A stretch of DNA of 64,000 bases from positions 1,735,501 through 1,799,500 of the forward strand of contig NZ_CP085530.1 of assembly GCF_020616155.1 (NCBI RefSeq), written 5' to 3'. This DNA is from Vogesella sp. XCS3. Lineage in GTDB: Bacteria > Pseudomonadota > Gammaproteobacteria > Burkholderiales > Chromobacteriaceae. How positions within the stretch are numbered: position 1 is the first letter of the stretch; each line of letters starts with the position of its first letter. Of the stretch, positions 38,933 to 47,542 are shown in pieces. The notes under the pieces were generated by a model. The model ran no database searches. It was not told the origin of the DNA and saw only the letters and a list, made by a program, of their open reading frames with translations. The position numbers and the translations under genes were made by a program.

Positions 38933-39276
38933 TACAGCCCCCATACAACCTTAAGCGAATAAATAAAACAGGACACCAGCCACACTGCCGTTACGGAGTG
39001 CAGGGTCAGGCGAACGCCTACCGGCTTGATGTAGTCCATCCACAGGTCACGAATACCTACCCAGGCGTGCAGGAACAGCGCCAGCAGGGTAGTTTGGGTC
39101 AGAACCTTTACCCAGGTCAGGCTGAACAGGGCTTTCCAGCCTTCGTAGCCAGCCGGCATGGCCAGCAGGAACAGCACCAGCATGACGGTGTAAGCCAGCA
39201 TGATCACGGCAGTAACACGCTGCATGATCCAGTCGCGCAGGCCGTAGTGAGCACCAACGACGTTGCGGTTTACCAT
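38932..39276 (-). CDS. sdhD: Succinate dehydrogenase membrane anchor subunit D
   Basis: A 114-residue protein with three membrane segments. The LHAWVGIRDLWMDYI motif carries the probable heme b His and the quinone-site Asp-Tyr pair. It overlaps sdhC by 7 bp and sdhA by a start/stop TAATG. Confidence 0.95.
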   Translation of the reverse strand: MVNRNVVGAHYGLRDWIMQRVTAVIMLAYTVMLVLFLLAMPAGYEGWKALFSLTWVKVLTQTTLLALFLHAWVGIRDLWMDYIKPVGVRLTLHSVTAVWLVSCFIYSLKVVWGL

Positions 39277-39644
39277 AGGATGGCCCCCAGAATCACAGTC
39301 AGAGACAGGCTGACTACCAGCACCAGCTTGGCAGTAGCGCGTGCGGTCTGCAGTTCCAGACCTTTATGAATATCGAGCAGCAGGAAACGGATGCCGGCTA
39401 CTGCGTGATGCAGGAATGCCCACAGGAAGCCGATCAGGATCAGTTTCATCAGGGGATGGGCAACTACGGCGCGATAGCTGTCGAAGGTTTCTGCGGAACT
39501 GAGCGAACCGCTCAGAAGATAGATCAGGAGTGGCAGCGAGAAAAACAGTGCCACACCGCTGATTCGGTGCAGGATCGAGACGATGCCCGGAAGAGGCAGC
39601 CTGATCTTGCCCAGATCTAAGTGCTTAGGTCGTTGCTTCTGCAT
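39270..39644 (-). CDS. sdhC: Succinate dehydrogenase cytochrome b556 subunit C
   Basis: A protein of about 124 residues with three membrane segments. The motifs SILHRISGVALF (Ser and Arg near the quinone site) and LHHAVAGIRFLLLD (heme His) are typical of SdhC. The Met at 39644 (MQKQRPKHLDL) has AAGGA upstream and is preferred over 39740. It is the first gene of the TCA cluster; its promoter should lie in 39645-39866, where I do not see a clear -35/-10 or operator. Confidence 0.95.
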   Translation of the reverse strand: MQKQRPKHLDLGKIRLPLPGIVSILHRISGVALFFSLPLLIYLLSGSLSSAETFDSYRAVVAHPLMKLILIGFLWAFLHHAVAGIRFLLLDIHKGLELQTARATAKLVLVVSLSLTVILGAILW

Positions 39645-39866
39645 AGAGCTTCCTTGGATGTGCATGTACCAAGTGGTTATACCCGGCCCCCACCATGGTT
39701 GCAGGGGCCATCGGAACGGGAGCCGGCACTGCACCCCCACCCATCAAAACATGTCGAACCGATGCTGCAGGTGCAACATGTCCCAGAGATTCTATCAAAA
39801 CCGCGCCCTGCTGCGGACGCCAAACAGTCTGACAAAGACCATCCAGCCACAAAACCAGCCCCATAA

Positions 39867-40595
39867 TCAGGGATTTCCCTGACGTATCAGGCCAAATTTG
39901 TCTGTCACACACCAGCGCTCGCGCCACTCCACCGGCACGCCCTGCATATCGCAAGACAGCCGCAGATACTGCAGTAGCGGCACACCGTCCGCCACGGACA
40001 ACAGCTGCATTTCTTCGCGCCCGGGCAAAATCGCCCGCCACTGCTCGGCCTGCACCCGTAAGCGCACGCCAAAGTGCTGCTGCAGTAGCGACCACACACC
40101 GGGCATCTGGCGCAGCCAGCGCGTATCGATGGCATCAAACCGTTCTACCGGCAGCATCACATCATCCAGCGCCACCACCTGCCCCTGCATGCGCCACAGC
40201 ATGCGGATACGGTGCAAAGGTGCACTGCGGCGCAAGCCCATGGCTGCGGCCAACTCCTCATGCGCGTGCACACGGCTGACACCCAGAAACTCGCGTAGCA
40301 GGCGGTCCGGCTTTTCAGCCAGCAAACCTGGCGACACCATCGCCAGGCCGGCCCAGTCATCCAGCGGTGCCGACACAAAGGTGCCCCTGCCCTGCTGGCG
40401 GTATAGCACACCGTCGTTGACCAGTTCGGTCAAAGCCTTGCGTACCGTGCCCTGGCTTACCGCAAACTGGTCTGCCAGGTCCCATTCGCTGGGTAGCAGC
40501 TCGTTACTGGCCCACTCCCCCTCGGCAATACGTTCTAGCACCTGCAGCTTTACCTGCTGGTAAAGCGGTAATCGATGTAGCGACTTTGCGTGCAT
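39867..40595 (-). CDS. GntR-family regulator (HutC type) beside TCA genes
   Basis: A 242-residue protein. The N-terminal winged helix has LPSEWDLADQFAVSQGTVRK and the YRQQGRGTFV wing; the C-terminal UTRA-type ligand domain ends in EWRERWCVTDKFGLI. It lies upstream of sdhC on the same strand and is divergent from mdh, an arrangement I recall from other betaproteobacteria, so it is probably a TCA regulator. A 14-bp palindrome in the mdh gap is a candidate operator. The ligand is unknown. Confidence 0.85.
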   Translation of the reverse strand: MHAKSLHRLPLYQQVKLQVLERIAEGEWASNELLPSEWDLADQFAVSQGTVRKALTELVNDGVLYRQQGRGTFVSAPLDDWAGLAMVSPGLLAEKPDRLLREFLGVSRVHAHEELAAAMGLRRSAPLHRIRMLWRMQGQVVALDDVMLPVERFDAIDTRWLRQMPGVWSLLQQHFGVRLRVQAEQWRAILPGREEMQLLSVADGVPLLQYLRLSCDMQGVPVEWRERWCVTDKFGLIRQGNP

Positions 40596-40635
40596 GTGTT
40601 CTTTTTAACATCAAATAAATCAAGCGTAAAGGTTA

Positions 40636-40649
40636 GTCTTATATAAGAC
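40636..40649. promoter_or_regulatory. Palindrome in the GntR / mdh divergent promoter
   Basis: GTCTTATATAAGAC is a perfect 14-bp palindrome. The GT...AC ends and AT-rich centre suit GntR-family operators. It is 40 bp upstream of the GntR start and 157 bp upstream of mdh. I did not see a second copy upstream of sdhC or gltA. Confidence 0.65.
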
Positions 40650-40806
40650 ACAAGACAAGCCAAAATCATGCTGCGCCGCACCACCTGCCTTGATACCCAC
40701 AAATTGAACTTGGCGTGCTACACTCGAAGCCAGTATTGCAAAGCAGCATGCGCAAGGAAGAGCATGCGCTACGCATCCATCGCCAAGTCCAAAGGAGAGT
40801 ACATCG

Positions 40807-41787
40807 ATGAAAGCCCCCGTTCGCGTTGCCGTTACTGGTGCAGCCGGTCAGATTGGTTACAGCCTGTTGTTCCGCATTGCCAGTGGCGAAATGCTGGGTA
40901 AAGACCAACCGGTCATCCTGCAGCTGCTGGACCTGCCACAGGCACAAACCGCTGTAAAAGGCGTGATGATGGAGCTGGAAGACTGCGCCTTCCCGCTGCT
41001 GGCCGGCATGGTCGCTACCGATGACCCGGAAGTGGCTTTCAAGGATGCACAAGTAGCCCTGCTGGTAGGCGCACGCCCACGCAGCAAAGGCATGGAACGC
41101 AAAGACCTGCTGACCGCCAACGCCGAGATCTTCACCGTACAAGGTGCAGCCCTGAACAAAGTGGCTGACCGCAACGTGAAAGTACTGGTAGTAGGCAACC
41201 CGGCCAACACCAACGCTTACATCGCCATGAAGTCGGCTCCGGACCTGAACCCGAACAACTTCACCGCCATGTTGCGCCTGGACCACAACCGCGCCCTGTC
41301 GCAACTGGCTGCCAAAACCGGCAAAGCCGTGGCCGACATCGAAAAACTGGCCGTATGGGGCAACCACTCCCCAACCATGTACGCTGACTACCGCTACGCC
41401 ACCATCAATGGCGAATCGGTAAAAGACATGATCAACGACCACGAATGGAACCGCGACGTGTTCCTGCCGACCGTAGGCAAACGTGGCGCCGCCATTATCG
41501 AAGCCCGTGGCCTGTCGTCTGCTGCCTCTGCGGCCAACGCTGCCATCGACCACATCCGCGACTGGGTACTGGGCACCAACGGCAAATGGGTTACCATGGG
41601 TATCCCGTCCGACGGTTCCTACGGCATCCCGAAAGACGTGATGTTCGGCTTCCCGGTAACCTGCGAAAACGGCCAGTACACCATCGTACAAGGCCTGGAA
41701 ATCGACGAATTCAGCCGTAGCTGCATCAACGTTACCCTGAACGAACTGGAAGAAGAGCGCGCCGGCGTAGCCCACCTGCTGGGTTAA
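40807..41787 (+). CDS. mdh: Malate dehydrogenase
   Basis: A 326-residue NAD-dependent enzyme of the long cytosolic type. It has [19 protein letters not shown] (NAD-binding), [14 protein letters not shown] with substrate Arg residues, and [14 protein letters not shown] with the catalytic His. It interconverts malate and oxaloacetate. It is divergent from the GntR gene, with GGAGAG upstream and its own terminator. Confidence 0.98.
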   Translation: MKAPVRVAVTGAAGQIGYSLLFRIASGEMLGKDQPVILQLLDLPQAQTAVKGVMMELEDCAFPLLAGMVATDDPEVAFKDAQVALLVGARPRSKGMERKDLLTANAEIFTVQGAALNKVADRNVKVLVVGNPANTNAYIAMKSAPDLNPNNFTAMLRLDHNRALSQLAAKTGKAVADIEKLAVWGNHSPTMYADYRYATINGESVKDMINDHEWNRDVFLPTVGKRGAAIIEARGLSSAASAANAAIDHIRDWVLGTNGKWVTMGIPSDGSYGIPKDVMFGFPVTCENGQYTIVQGLEIDEFSRSCINVTLNELEEERAGVAHLLG

Positions 41788-41806
41788 TGAGCTAGCCGTT
41801 CAGCCC

Positions 41807-41832
41807 AAAGCGCACCGCAAGGTGCGCTTTTT
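41807..41832 (+). terminator. Rho-independent terminator after mdh
   Basis: AAAGCGCACC / GGTGCGCTTT, 10-bp stem with GCAA loop, then TT and a pyrimidine-rich run. Confidence 0.92.
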
Positions 41833-41892
41833 GTCTTTACTGAAATACCCTGTCATCTTGTTTATATTGCTCTTTTTGGAGGTCGCAATACC

Positions 41893-43000
41893 ATGATTGA
41901 AGCTGAAGTACTCAATCAAATTCAGGCTCAGATCGACGATCTGACTACCCGCAACACCGATATCCGGGGGTATCTTTGACTACGACGGTAAAAAAGACCG
42001 TCTGGAAGAAGTAAGCCGCCTCACCGAAGACCCCGATATCTGGAACGACCCCAAAAAGGCACAAGAACTCGGCCGTGAACGCAAGCAGCTGGAAGACGTG
42101 GTACTGGTGATCGAAGGCATCGCCAACACCCTGGCCGACTGCGGCGAGCTGTTTGAAATGGGCAAGGCCGAAGAAGACGACGACACCATCCTGGCGGTAA
42201 AAGCCGACCTGGACGCCGTGGAAGAAAAGCTGGCCAAGCTGGAATTCCGCCGCATGTTCCACGACCCGATGGACCCGAACAACTGCTTCCTGGACATCCA
42301 GGCCGGCGCCGGCGGCACCGAAGCGCAAGACTGGGCAGGCATGCTGCTGCGCATGTACGTGCGCTACGCCGAACGCAAGGGCTTCAAGGTAGAGATCCTG
42401 GAAGAATCCGAAGGCGAAGTGGCCGGCATCAGCAGCGCCACCATCAAGATCGAAGGCGAATACGCCTACGGCCTGCTGCGTACCGAAGTAGGCGTACACC
42501 GCCTGGTACGCGTGTCGCCGTTCGACTCCAACGCGCGCCGCCACACCTCGTTCTGCTCCGTGTTTGTGTACCCGGAAGTGGACGACAGCTTCGAGATCAC
42601 CATCAACCCGGCCGATGTGCGTACCGACACCTACCGCGCCAGCGGTGCCGGTGGCCAGCACATCAACAAAACCGACTCCGCCGTACGCCTGACCCACGCC
42701 CCTACCGGCATTGTGGTGCAGTGCCAGAACGACCGTTCGCAGCACCGCAACCGTGACGAAGCCTGGCAGATGCTGCGCGCCAAGCTGTACGAGCGCGAAC
42801 TGAAACTGCGTAACGAAGCCAAGCAATCGCTGGAAGACAGCAAGACCGACGTAGGTTGGGGTCACCAGATCCGCTCCTACGTATTCGACCAGTCGCGCAT
42901 CAAGGATCTGCGCACCAGCTACGAGGTAGGCAACATCAAAGCCGTCATGGACGGCGACCTCGACGGCTTTATCGAAGCCAGCCTGAAACAAGGCGTGTAA
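41893..43000 (+). CDS. prfB: Peptide chain release factor 2, with programmed +1 frameshift
   Basis: The gene starts at ATG 41893 and reads 28 codons to CGG GGG TAT CTT TGA at 41965-41979. Slipping forward one base at CTT-T (skipping 41977) joins the second frame from 41978 (GAC) to 43000, giving about 368 residues, close to E. coli RF2 (365). The site has the Shine-Dalgarno-like GGGGG, CTT slippery codon and TGA-C context known from most bacterial prfB genes, where RF2 controls its own level. The second part has the RVSPFDSN tripeptide region and [15 protein letters not shown] with the catalytic GGQ. Naive ORF calling would start it at 42098 and miss the first third of the gene. Confidence 0.97.
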
Positions 43001-43009
43001 GCCATACCC

Positions 43010-43041
43010 AAGGTTGGCCGCAGGACAGCGGCCAACCTTTT
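43010..43041 (+). terminator. Terminator after prfB built from an inverted pair of the 13-bp DUS-like word
   Basis: AAGGTTGGCCGC (43010-43021) and GCGGCCAACCTT (43028-43039) form a perfect 12-bp stem with a 6-nt loop followed by TTTTA-like sequence. The left arm is an exact 13-mer copy. It lies 9 bp after prfB and 20 bp before lysS. Confidence 0.88.
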
Positions 43042-43060
43042 ACATTAACGGAGATCCCCC

Positions 43061-44569
43061 ATGTCGGAACAAGAATCCAGCCTGCAGCAGCACGACGAAA
43101 ACCACATCATGGCCGAGCGCCGTGAAAAACTGAAAGCCATCCGCGAAGCCGGTGTGGCCTTCCCCAACGACTTCAAGCGCGAACACCTCAGCGGCGACCT
43201 GCACGCTGCCTACAACGACAAGAGCAAAGAAGAGCTCGAGCCGCTGAACATCCAGGTAGCCGTTGCCGGCCGCATGATGCTCAAGCGCGTAATGGGCAAA
43301 GCCAGCTTCGCCACCCTGCAAGACGTGGCCGGCCAGATTCAGCTGTACATCAACGACCAGGGCGTAGGCGCCGACATCCACGCCGCCTTCAAACACTGGG
43401 ACATGGGCGATATCCTGTCCGCCAAAGGCACCCTATTCAAAACCAACAAAGGCGAGCTGTCGGTAAACGTATCCGAGCTGCGCCTGCTGTCCAAATCGCT
43501 GCGCCCGCTGCCGGACAAGTTCCACGGCATGACCGACCAGGAACAGAAATACCGCCAGCGCTACGTTGACCTGATCATGAGCGAAGAGAGCCGCAGCACC
43601 TTCATCAAGCGCTCCAAGATCGTACAAACCGTGCGCGACGTGATGGTAGGCCAAGGCTACCTGGAAGTAGAAACCCCGATGATGCACCCCATCCCGGGCG
43701 GCGCCGCAGCCAAGCCGTTTGTCACCCACCACAACGCCCTGGACATGCCGCTGTACCTGCGCATCGCCCCGGAGCTGTACCTGAAACGCCTGGTGGTAGG
43801 TGGCCTGGAGCGCGTGTTCGAGATCAACCGCAACTTCCGTAACGAGGGGATGAGCACACGCCACAACCCCGAGTTCACCATGATCGAATTCTACGAAGCC
43901 TACAGCGACTACCAGCGCATGATGGAGATGACCGAAAACATCATCCGCCAATGCGCCATCACCGCCACCGGCAGCACCACCGTCACCTACGGTGGCAAAG
44001 AAGTCGACCTGGGCAAGCCGTTTGACCGCTTCACCATCGTGGGCGCCATCCAGCACTACAACCCGCAATACACCAACGAACAGCTGGCCGACGCCGAATG
44101 GGTTGCCGCCGAGATCAAGCGCCTGGGCGGCAAGCTGCCACCGGCACCTGGCCTGGGTAGCCTGCAACTGGCGCTGTTTGAAGAATGTGCGGAAAGCCTG
44201 CTGTGGAACCCGACGTTCATCATCGACTACCCGGTGGAAGTGTCCCCGCTGGCACGCGGCTCCGACGCCGACGCCAACATCACCGAGCGCTTCGAGCTGT
44301 TCATCGTGGGCCGCGAACACGCCAACGGCTACTCCGAGTTGAACGACCCGGAAGACCAGGCTAACCGCTTCCTGTCCCAGGTAGCACAGAAAGACGCCGG
44401 CGACGACGAAGCCATGCACTTTGACGCCGACTACATCCGCGCCATGGAATACGGCCTGCCACCAACCGGCGGCTGCGGCATCGGCATCGACCGCCTGGTG
44501 ATGCTGCTAACCGACGCCCCGTCCATCCGCGACGTGATCCTGTTCCCGCAAATGCGCCACGAAGCCTAA
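43061..44569 (+). CDS. lysS: Lysyl-tRNA synthetase, class II
   Basis: A 502-residue enzyme. The N-terminal OB-fold anticodon-binding domain (about 65-165) is followed by class II motif 1, motif 2 ([20 protein letters not shown]) and motif 3 ([12 protein letters not shown]). It charges tRNA-Lys with lysine. prfB-lysS adjacency is common in proteobacteria. Confidence 0.98.
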   Translation: MSEQESSLQQHDENHIMAERREKLKAIREAGVAFPNDFKREHLSGDLHAAYNDKSKEELEPLNIQVAVAGRMMLKRVMGKASFATLQDVAGQIQLYINDQGVGADIHAAFKHWDMGDILSAKGTLFKTNKGELSVNVSELRLLSKSLRPLPDKFHGMTDQEQKYRQRYVDLIMSEESRSTFIKRSKIVQTVRDVMVGQGYLEVETPMMHPIPGGAAAKPFVTHHNALDMPLYLRIAPELYLKRLVVGGLERVFEINRNFRNEGMSTRHNPEFTMIEFYEAYSDYQRMMEMTENIIRQCAITATGSTTVTYGGKEVDLGKPFDRFTIVGAIQHYNPQYTNEQLADAEWVAAEIKRLGGKLPPAPGLGSLQLALFEECAESLLWNPTFIIDYPVEVSPLARGSDADANITERFELFIVGREHANGYSELNDPEDQANRFLSQVAQKDAGDDEAMHFDADYIRAMEYGLPPTGGCGIGIDRLVMLLTDAPSIRDVILFPQMRHEA

Positions 44570-44594
44570 GCCTTACCTGCCAAGGCCAGCACCC

Positions 44595-44628
44595 AACCCC
44601 GCCTCGCCCCGTGCGACGCGGGGTTTTT
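44595..44628 (+). terminator. Rho-independent terminator after lysS
   Basis: AACCCCGC pairs with GCGGGGTT (44618-44625), followed by TTT; an alternative inner CCCCG/CGGGG stem exists. Confidence 0.8.
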
Positions 44629-45161
44629 CGTGCCCGGATTCTGCTGCGGCAAGCCGCCCTAATGCAGCCTAAGAGCGGGCAGCCATGCAGTAGCGTTCTA
44701 CCCCCTACGCCACCAGCCTGCCCTACACGGGCATTTTTGTTACTGTCGGCCACTGCGGCCAACCTTACCGGCGATACCGCTAGCACCCCTGCACGCGCCT
44801 GCCAGCTGTGCCTTCTCTGCAGCACAACCATGTCGATATGTTGCGCATTCCACGTTAGGCTCATGACAATAAAAAACTGTTTATGGCAATATAACGAAAC
44901 TGGAATATGCTTTAGCGTTATTGATAGCACCGCATGCAGATCAAAAACGTGGATGCAAAAGCCTTTCACGGTAAGGGCTTCAGACTTCATCCCCGGTGTT
45001 GGTTTCTTGGATGTGTGGGGCCGAGGCGGGCTGCCCATTAGCCGATGCGCTAGCGGACTGCGAACGGCCGGAAGTGGTAGTTTCTTACGCTTTCGGTTTC
45101 CGGGCGTAGGCCGCCTTAAACGTTATTTGCAGTCTTACCGAGATCATCTAGAGAGTGGATG
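44629..45161 (+). other. Gene-poor accessory stretch before the IS element
   Basis: No convincing gene. 44860-44940 is clearly AT-rich compared with the chromosome around it. TCCACGTTAGGC at 44849-44860 recurs at 46200-46211 just beyond the IS. A 35-codon ORF (44934 on) shows no recognisable family. This looks like acquired or decayed DNA. Confidence 0.5.
44754..44766 (-). repeat. 13-bp DUS-like word, single copy
   Basis: Exact reverse complement TGCGGCCAACCTT in the lysS-IS gap. Confidence 0.85.
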
Positions 45162-46197
45162 GGCTTTGTTGCACAAATCAGTGCTTGCGTCCGTCCGGTA
45201 GAATGACCGCATGAGCAAGCCCCTTCCTCCCAAGTACCAAACCATCAACTGGCAGTCATACAACCAGTCCCTCAAGCAACGAGGGCAGCTCCTTCTCTGG
45301 CTCGACAAAGGCATGAACTGGTTGGCACCGGCTACCGGCAGGCGGGGACGGCAGCTAACTTTTTCTGATGCTGCCATCCAGTTCTGTCTCACCATCAAAT
45401 GCCTCTTTGGCCTGGCGCTACGGCAAGCCACAGGTATGGTCGAAAGTATGTTGCGCCTGGCTGGCCTTGACTGGGCCGTCCCCGACTTCAGCACGCTTTC
45501 CCGCCGCCAGAAAGACCTGCAAGTCCGCATCCCGGTACAGAAAAAGCAAGGTTGTCTGCATCTCTTGGTGGATAGCACCGGCATCAAGATGATGGGTGAA
45601 GGCGAGTGGAAGGTGAAAAAGCATGGCGCTGATTACCGCCGCCAATGGCGCAAGCTGCATCTGGGCATAGATGCGCAAACGCTGGAAATCCGGGCAATGG
45701 AAGTGACCGACAATCGCACTGGAGATGCCACGATGCTGCCAGAGCTGCTATCGCAAATTCCGGCGGGAGAGGGACTGGTAACCGTCACCACGGATGGGGC
45801 GTACGACACACGCCTATGTTACGCAGCGATTGCAGAGCGTGGGGCGGCAGCCATCATTCCCCCACGTCGAAATGGCCAATTCTGGAAAGGGAATTTACGG
45901 GGCAATCAGGCTCGCAATGAGTCGCTACGAGCGGTGAAGTATCTGGGGCGCGCGCTCTGGAAAAAGTGGAGTGGCTACCATCGCCGCAGCTTGGTCGAAA
46001 CGAAGATGCACTGTTTCAAATTGCTGGCAGATCGGGTTAAGTCACGGGACTTTGACCGGCAAGTAGCGGAGCTTCAAATCTGTGCAGCGATTCTGAATCG
46101 CTTCACAGCACTGGGCACGCCGCAAACGGTCCGTATGGGATAAATCCGTCTGGGGATTGGGGTAGTTCGACCTACGGCTGATTTGTGCAACAAAGCC
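45162..46197 (+). mobile_element. IS5-family insertion sequence, complete (1036 bp)
   Basis: Perfect 20-bp terminal inverted repeats, GGCTTTGTTGCACAAATCAG at 45162-45181 and its complement at 46178-46197, flank one intact transposase gene. The GGCTTTGTTG end resembles IS903-group members of the IS5 family. No clear target duplication is seen at the borders (left ...GGATG, right GCTCC...), which suggests later rearrangement or a duplication too short to recognise. Confidence 0.93.
45211..46143 (+). CDS. IS5-family DDE transposase
   Basis: A 310-residue transposase with the DDE residues in LLVDSTGIKMMGEGEW (first Asp), TTDGAYDTR (second Asp) and RRSLVETKMHCFK (Glu). The KHGADYRRQWRKLHLGID block is typical of the IS903/IS5 group. 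The frame is intact and starts 49 bp inside the left end, so the element may be active. Confidence 0.93.
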   Translation: MSKPLPPKYQTINWQSYNQSLKQRGQLLLWLDKGMNWLAPATGRRGRQLTFSDAAIQFCLTIKCLFGLALRQATGMVESMLRLAGLDWAVPDFSTLSRRQKDLQVRIPVQKKQGCLHLLVDSTGIKMMGEGEWKVKKHGADYRRQWRKLHLGIDAQTLEIRAMEVTDNRTGDATMLPELLSQIPAGEGLVTVTTDGAYDTRLCYAAIAERGAAAIIPPRRNGQFWKGNLRGNQARNESLRAVKYLGRALWKKWSGYHRRSLVETKMHCFKLLADRVKSRDFDRQVAELQICAAILNRFTALGTPQTVRMG

Positions 46198-46458
46198 GCT
46201 CCACGTTAGGCGTTTAGCTCCATCGCCATGAACCGTGTTTCGCACTACCTCCCCTCTCGGGCGTCGCCTTGGCTGCTGCGCACATCGGAGCCTTTGGCAT
46301 CCTCAACGCTCTGGGCTGGTTGCCTCTTGGCTGGCTGTGGTGGCTTGGACTTTTTGGCTTTGTTGGTTTAGTCACAAGAGGGGAAGGTGTCTACATTGTC
46401 AATTAAACAACTCCATGCGGCTAGGCGATGCACGTCCTTGTTCGCCATCCACCAGCAA
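46198..46458 (+). other. Decayed stretch after the IS, with a hydrophobic ORF fragment
   Basis: The frame ending at TAA 46404-46406 is open from 46218 and encodes a hydrophobic tail (AHIGAFGILNALGWLPLGWL) without an ATG, so it looks like the remnant of a small membrane protein. An alternative ATG frame (46235) gives a Cys/Trp-rich sequence of poor quality. I cannot assign a gene. Confidence 0.35.
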
Positions 46459-46589
46459 GTAGCCCGGATAAGGCGCAGCCGCATCCGGGGAAGAACCAGA
46501 TACCCAAGGTTGGCCGCATTCTGTCAGATGACCAAGTGACAGCACCAAGACAATCAACCCCGAATGCGCCGTTAGCTTATCCGGGCTAC
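46459..46589. repeat. REP-like inverted pair (GTAG type)
   Basis: GTAGCCCGGATAAG at 46459-46472 opens a REP-like hairpin (CCCGGAT...ATCCGGG, to about 46489). Its exact inverse CTTATCCGGGCTAC lies at 46576-46589. The GTAG start is the form mobilised by REP-associated tyrosine transposases (RAYT). A DUS-like word lies between the two arms. No RAYT gene is in the window. Confidence 0.75.
46506..46518 (+). repeat. 13-bp DUS-like word, single copy
   Basis: Exact AAGGTTGGCCGCA between the REP-like arms. Confidence 0.85.
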
Positions 46590-46876
46590 TGGCTGCGCGC
46601 TCGAGCCTGTCCGTAATTCTGTGTAAACCAGTCGTTTTCCACCCATCCTTCGAAAGGCAGCTTTGGCCTAACTACTGCCAGAGCCACTAACTAATCCGCA
46701 CCTAACAAAATCGGCCCACCAGCGGATCATTCTCCGCCACTCGTCCAGATACCCGATGCAGCCCATGCGGCCAACCTTATTCCGCCATAACCTGCACACC
46801 CAGCCATCCCGCCAACCACCTGCCAACCGCAGCGCCATCGCGTATGCTGTCGGCGTTCCTTTGATGGTGCATACCG
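46590..46876. other. Intergenic stretch between REP pair and membrane-protein gene
   Basis: No gene seen apart from weak short ORFs. It contains a DUS-like word (46766-46778) and probably the promoter of the next gene. Confidence 0.5.
46766..46778 (-). repeat. 13-bp DUS-like word, single copy
   Basis: Exact reverse complement TGCGGCCAACCTT, about 100 bp upstream of the membrane-protein gene. Confidence 0.85.
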
Positions 46877-47383
46877 ATGACGCAAGCGCTTCGTCTGGCC
46901 GCGCTGGCCCTGTGGCTGGCCAGCCTGCTGTGGCCGGCGGCTATCTCGCCACACGGCGATACGCTGCTGGGTATCCAGCTACTGGCTAGCGGCACGCTGC
47001 TGCTGGCGGTGTGGCTGCCGCTTACCTTGCTGAGCTCCCCCTGGCTATGGCTGGGGGTGCTCAGTAACGGGCTGATGCTGGCCGAGTTGCGCCACCAGCG
47101 GCAGCCACTGCGGCCAACTACCGGCCTGGGCGCGCTGCTGCTGTTGCTGGCGGTGGCGGTGCATAACGTGATGCTGATCCGGCCGCTGGTGGCGCTGCTG
47201 CCCAGCCTGCGGCTGCACGGTGCGTATTACCTGTGGGCGGCGAGCTTTGTGTTGTTGGCGCTGGCGGCGGTAAGCGAGCACCCGGCGCTGGCGCGGGGGG
47301 TGCTGTGGCGCAGTGTGCTATTGCTGGCGATCGCGCTGCTGACCGGCGTGGCCGGTGTGGTAGCGATCGTGCTGTGGCATTGA
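46877..47383 (+). CDS. Hypothetical multi-spanning membrane protein
   Basis: A 168-residue, strongly hydrophobic protein with about five predicted membrane segments, rich in Leu and Ala. I do not recognise a family. GC content and codon use (CTG, GCG) fit the chromosome, so it is probably native rather than recently acquired. The DUS-like word starts 3 bp after its stop. Confidence 0.6.
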   Translation: MTQALRLAALALWLASLLWPAAISPHGDTLLGIQLLASGTLLLAVWLPLTLLSSPWLWLGVLSNGLMLAELRHQRQPLRPTTGLGALLLLLAVAVHNVMLIRPLVALLPSLRLHGAYYLWAASFVLLALAAVSEHPALARGVLWRSVLLLAIALLTGVAGVVAIVLWH

Positions 47384-47385
47384 CA

Positions 47386-47398
47386 AAGGTTGGCCGCA
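47386..47398 (+). repeat. 13-bp DUS-like word, single copy
   Basis: Exact AAGGTTGGCCGCA 3 bp after the stop of the membrane-protein gene, in the convergent gap before the diguanylate cyclase. Confidence 0.85.
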
Positions 47399-47542
47399 GG
47401 CCGGCTCCGGGTTGGCAATACCGCCAGCGGCCGGCGCAGCCGCCACCCGCAAGGCGCATTGCGCGGCCGGTGGCCCACTGGCCCGCCCCGTGCGGGGCGG
47501 CCCTGCGTTGATCACCCGCCGGTGCCCGGCGCTGCGGCAGTA

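Noticed and set aside
42098..43000. A shorter prfB starting at 42098
   Set aside because: This is the second frame of the frameshifted gene. The true start at 41893 and the slip site at 41965-41979 are clear.
44611..45201. A 196-codon plus-strand ORF between lysS and the IS
   Set aside because: It crosses the lysS terminator and the IS end, has mixed composition and no recognisable family.
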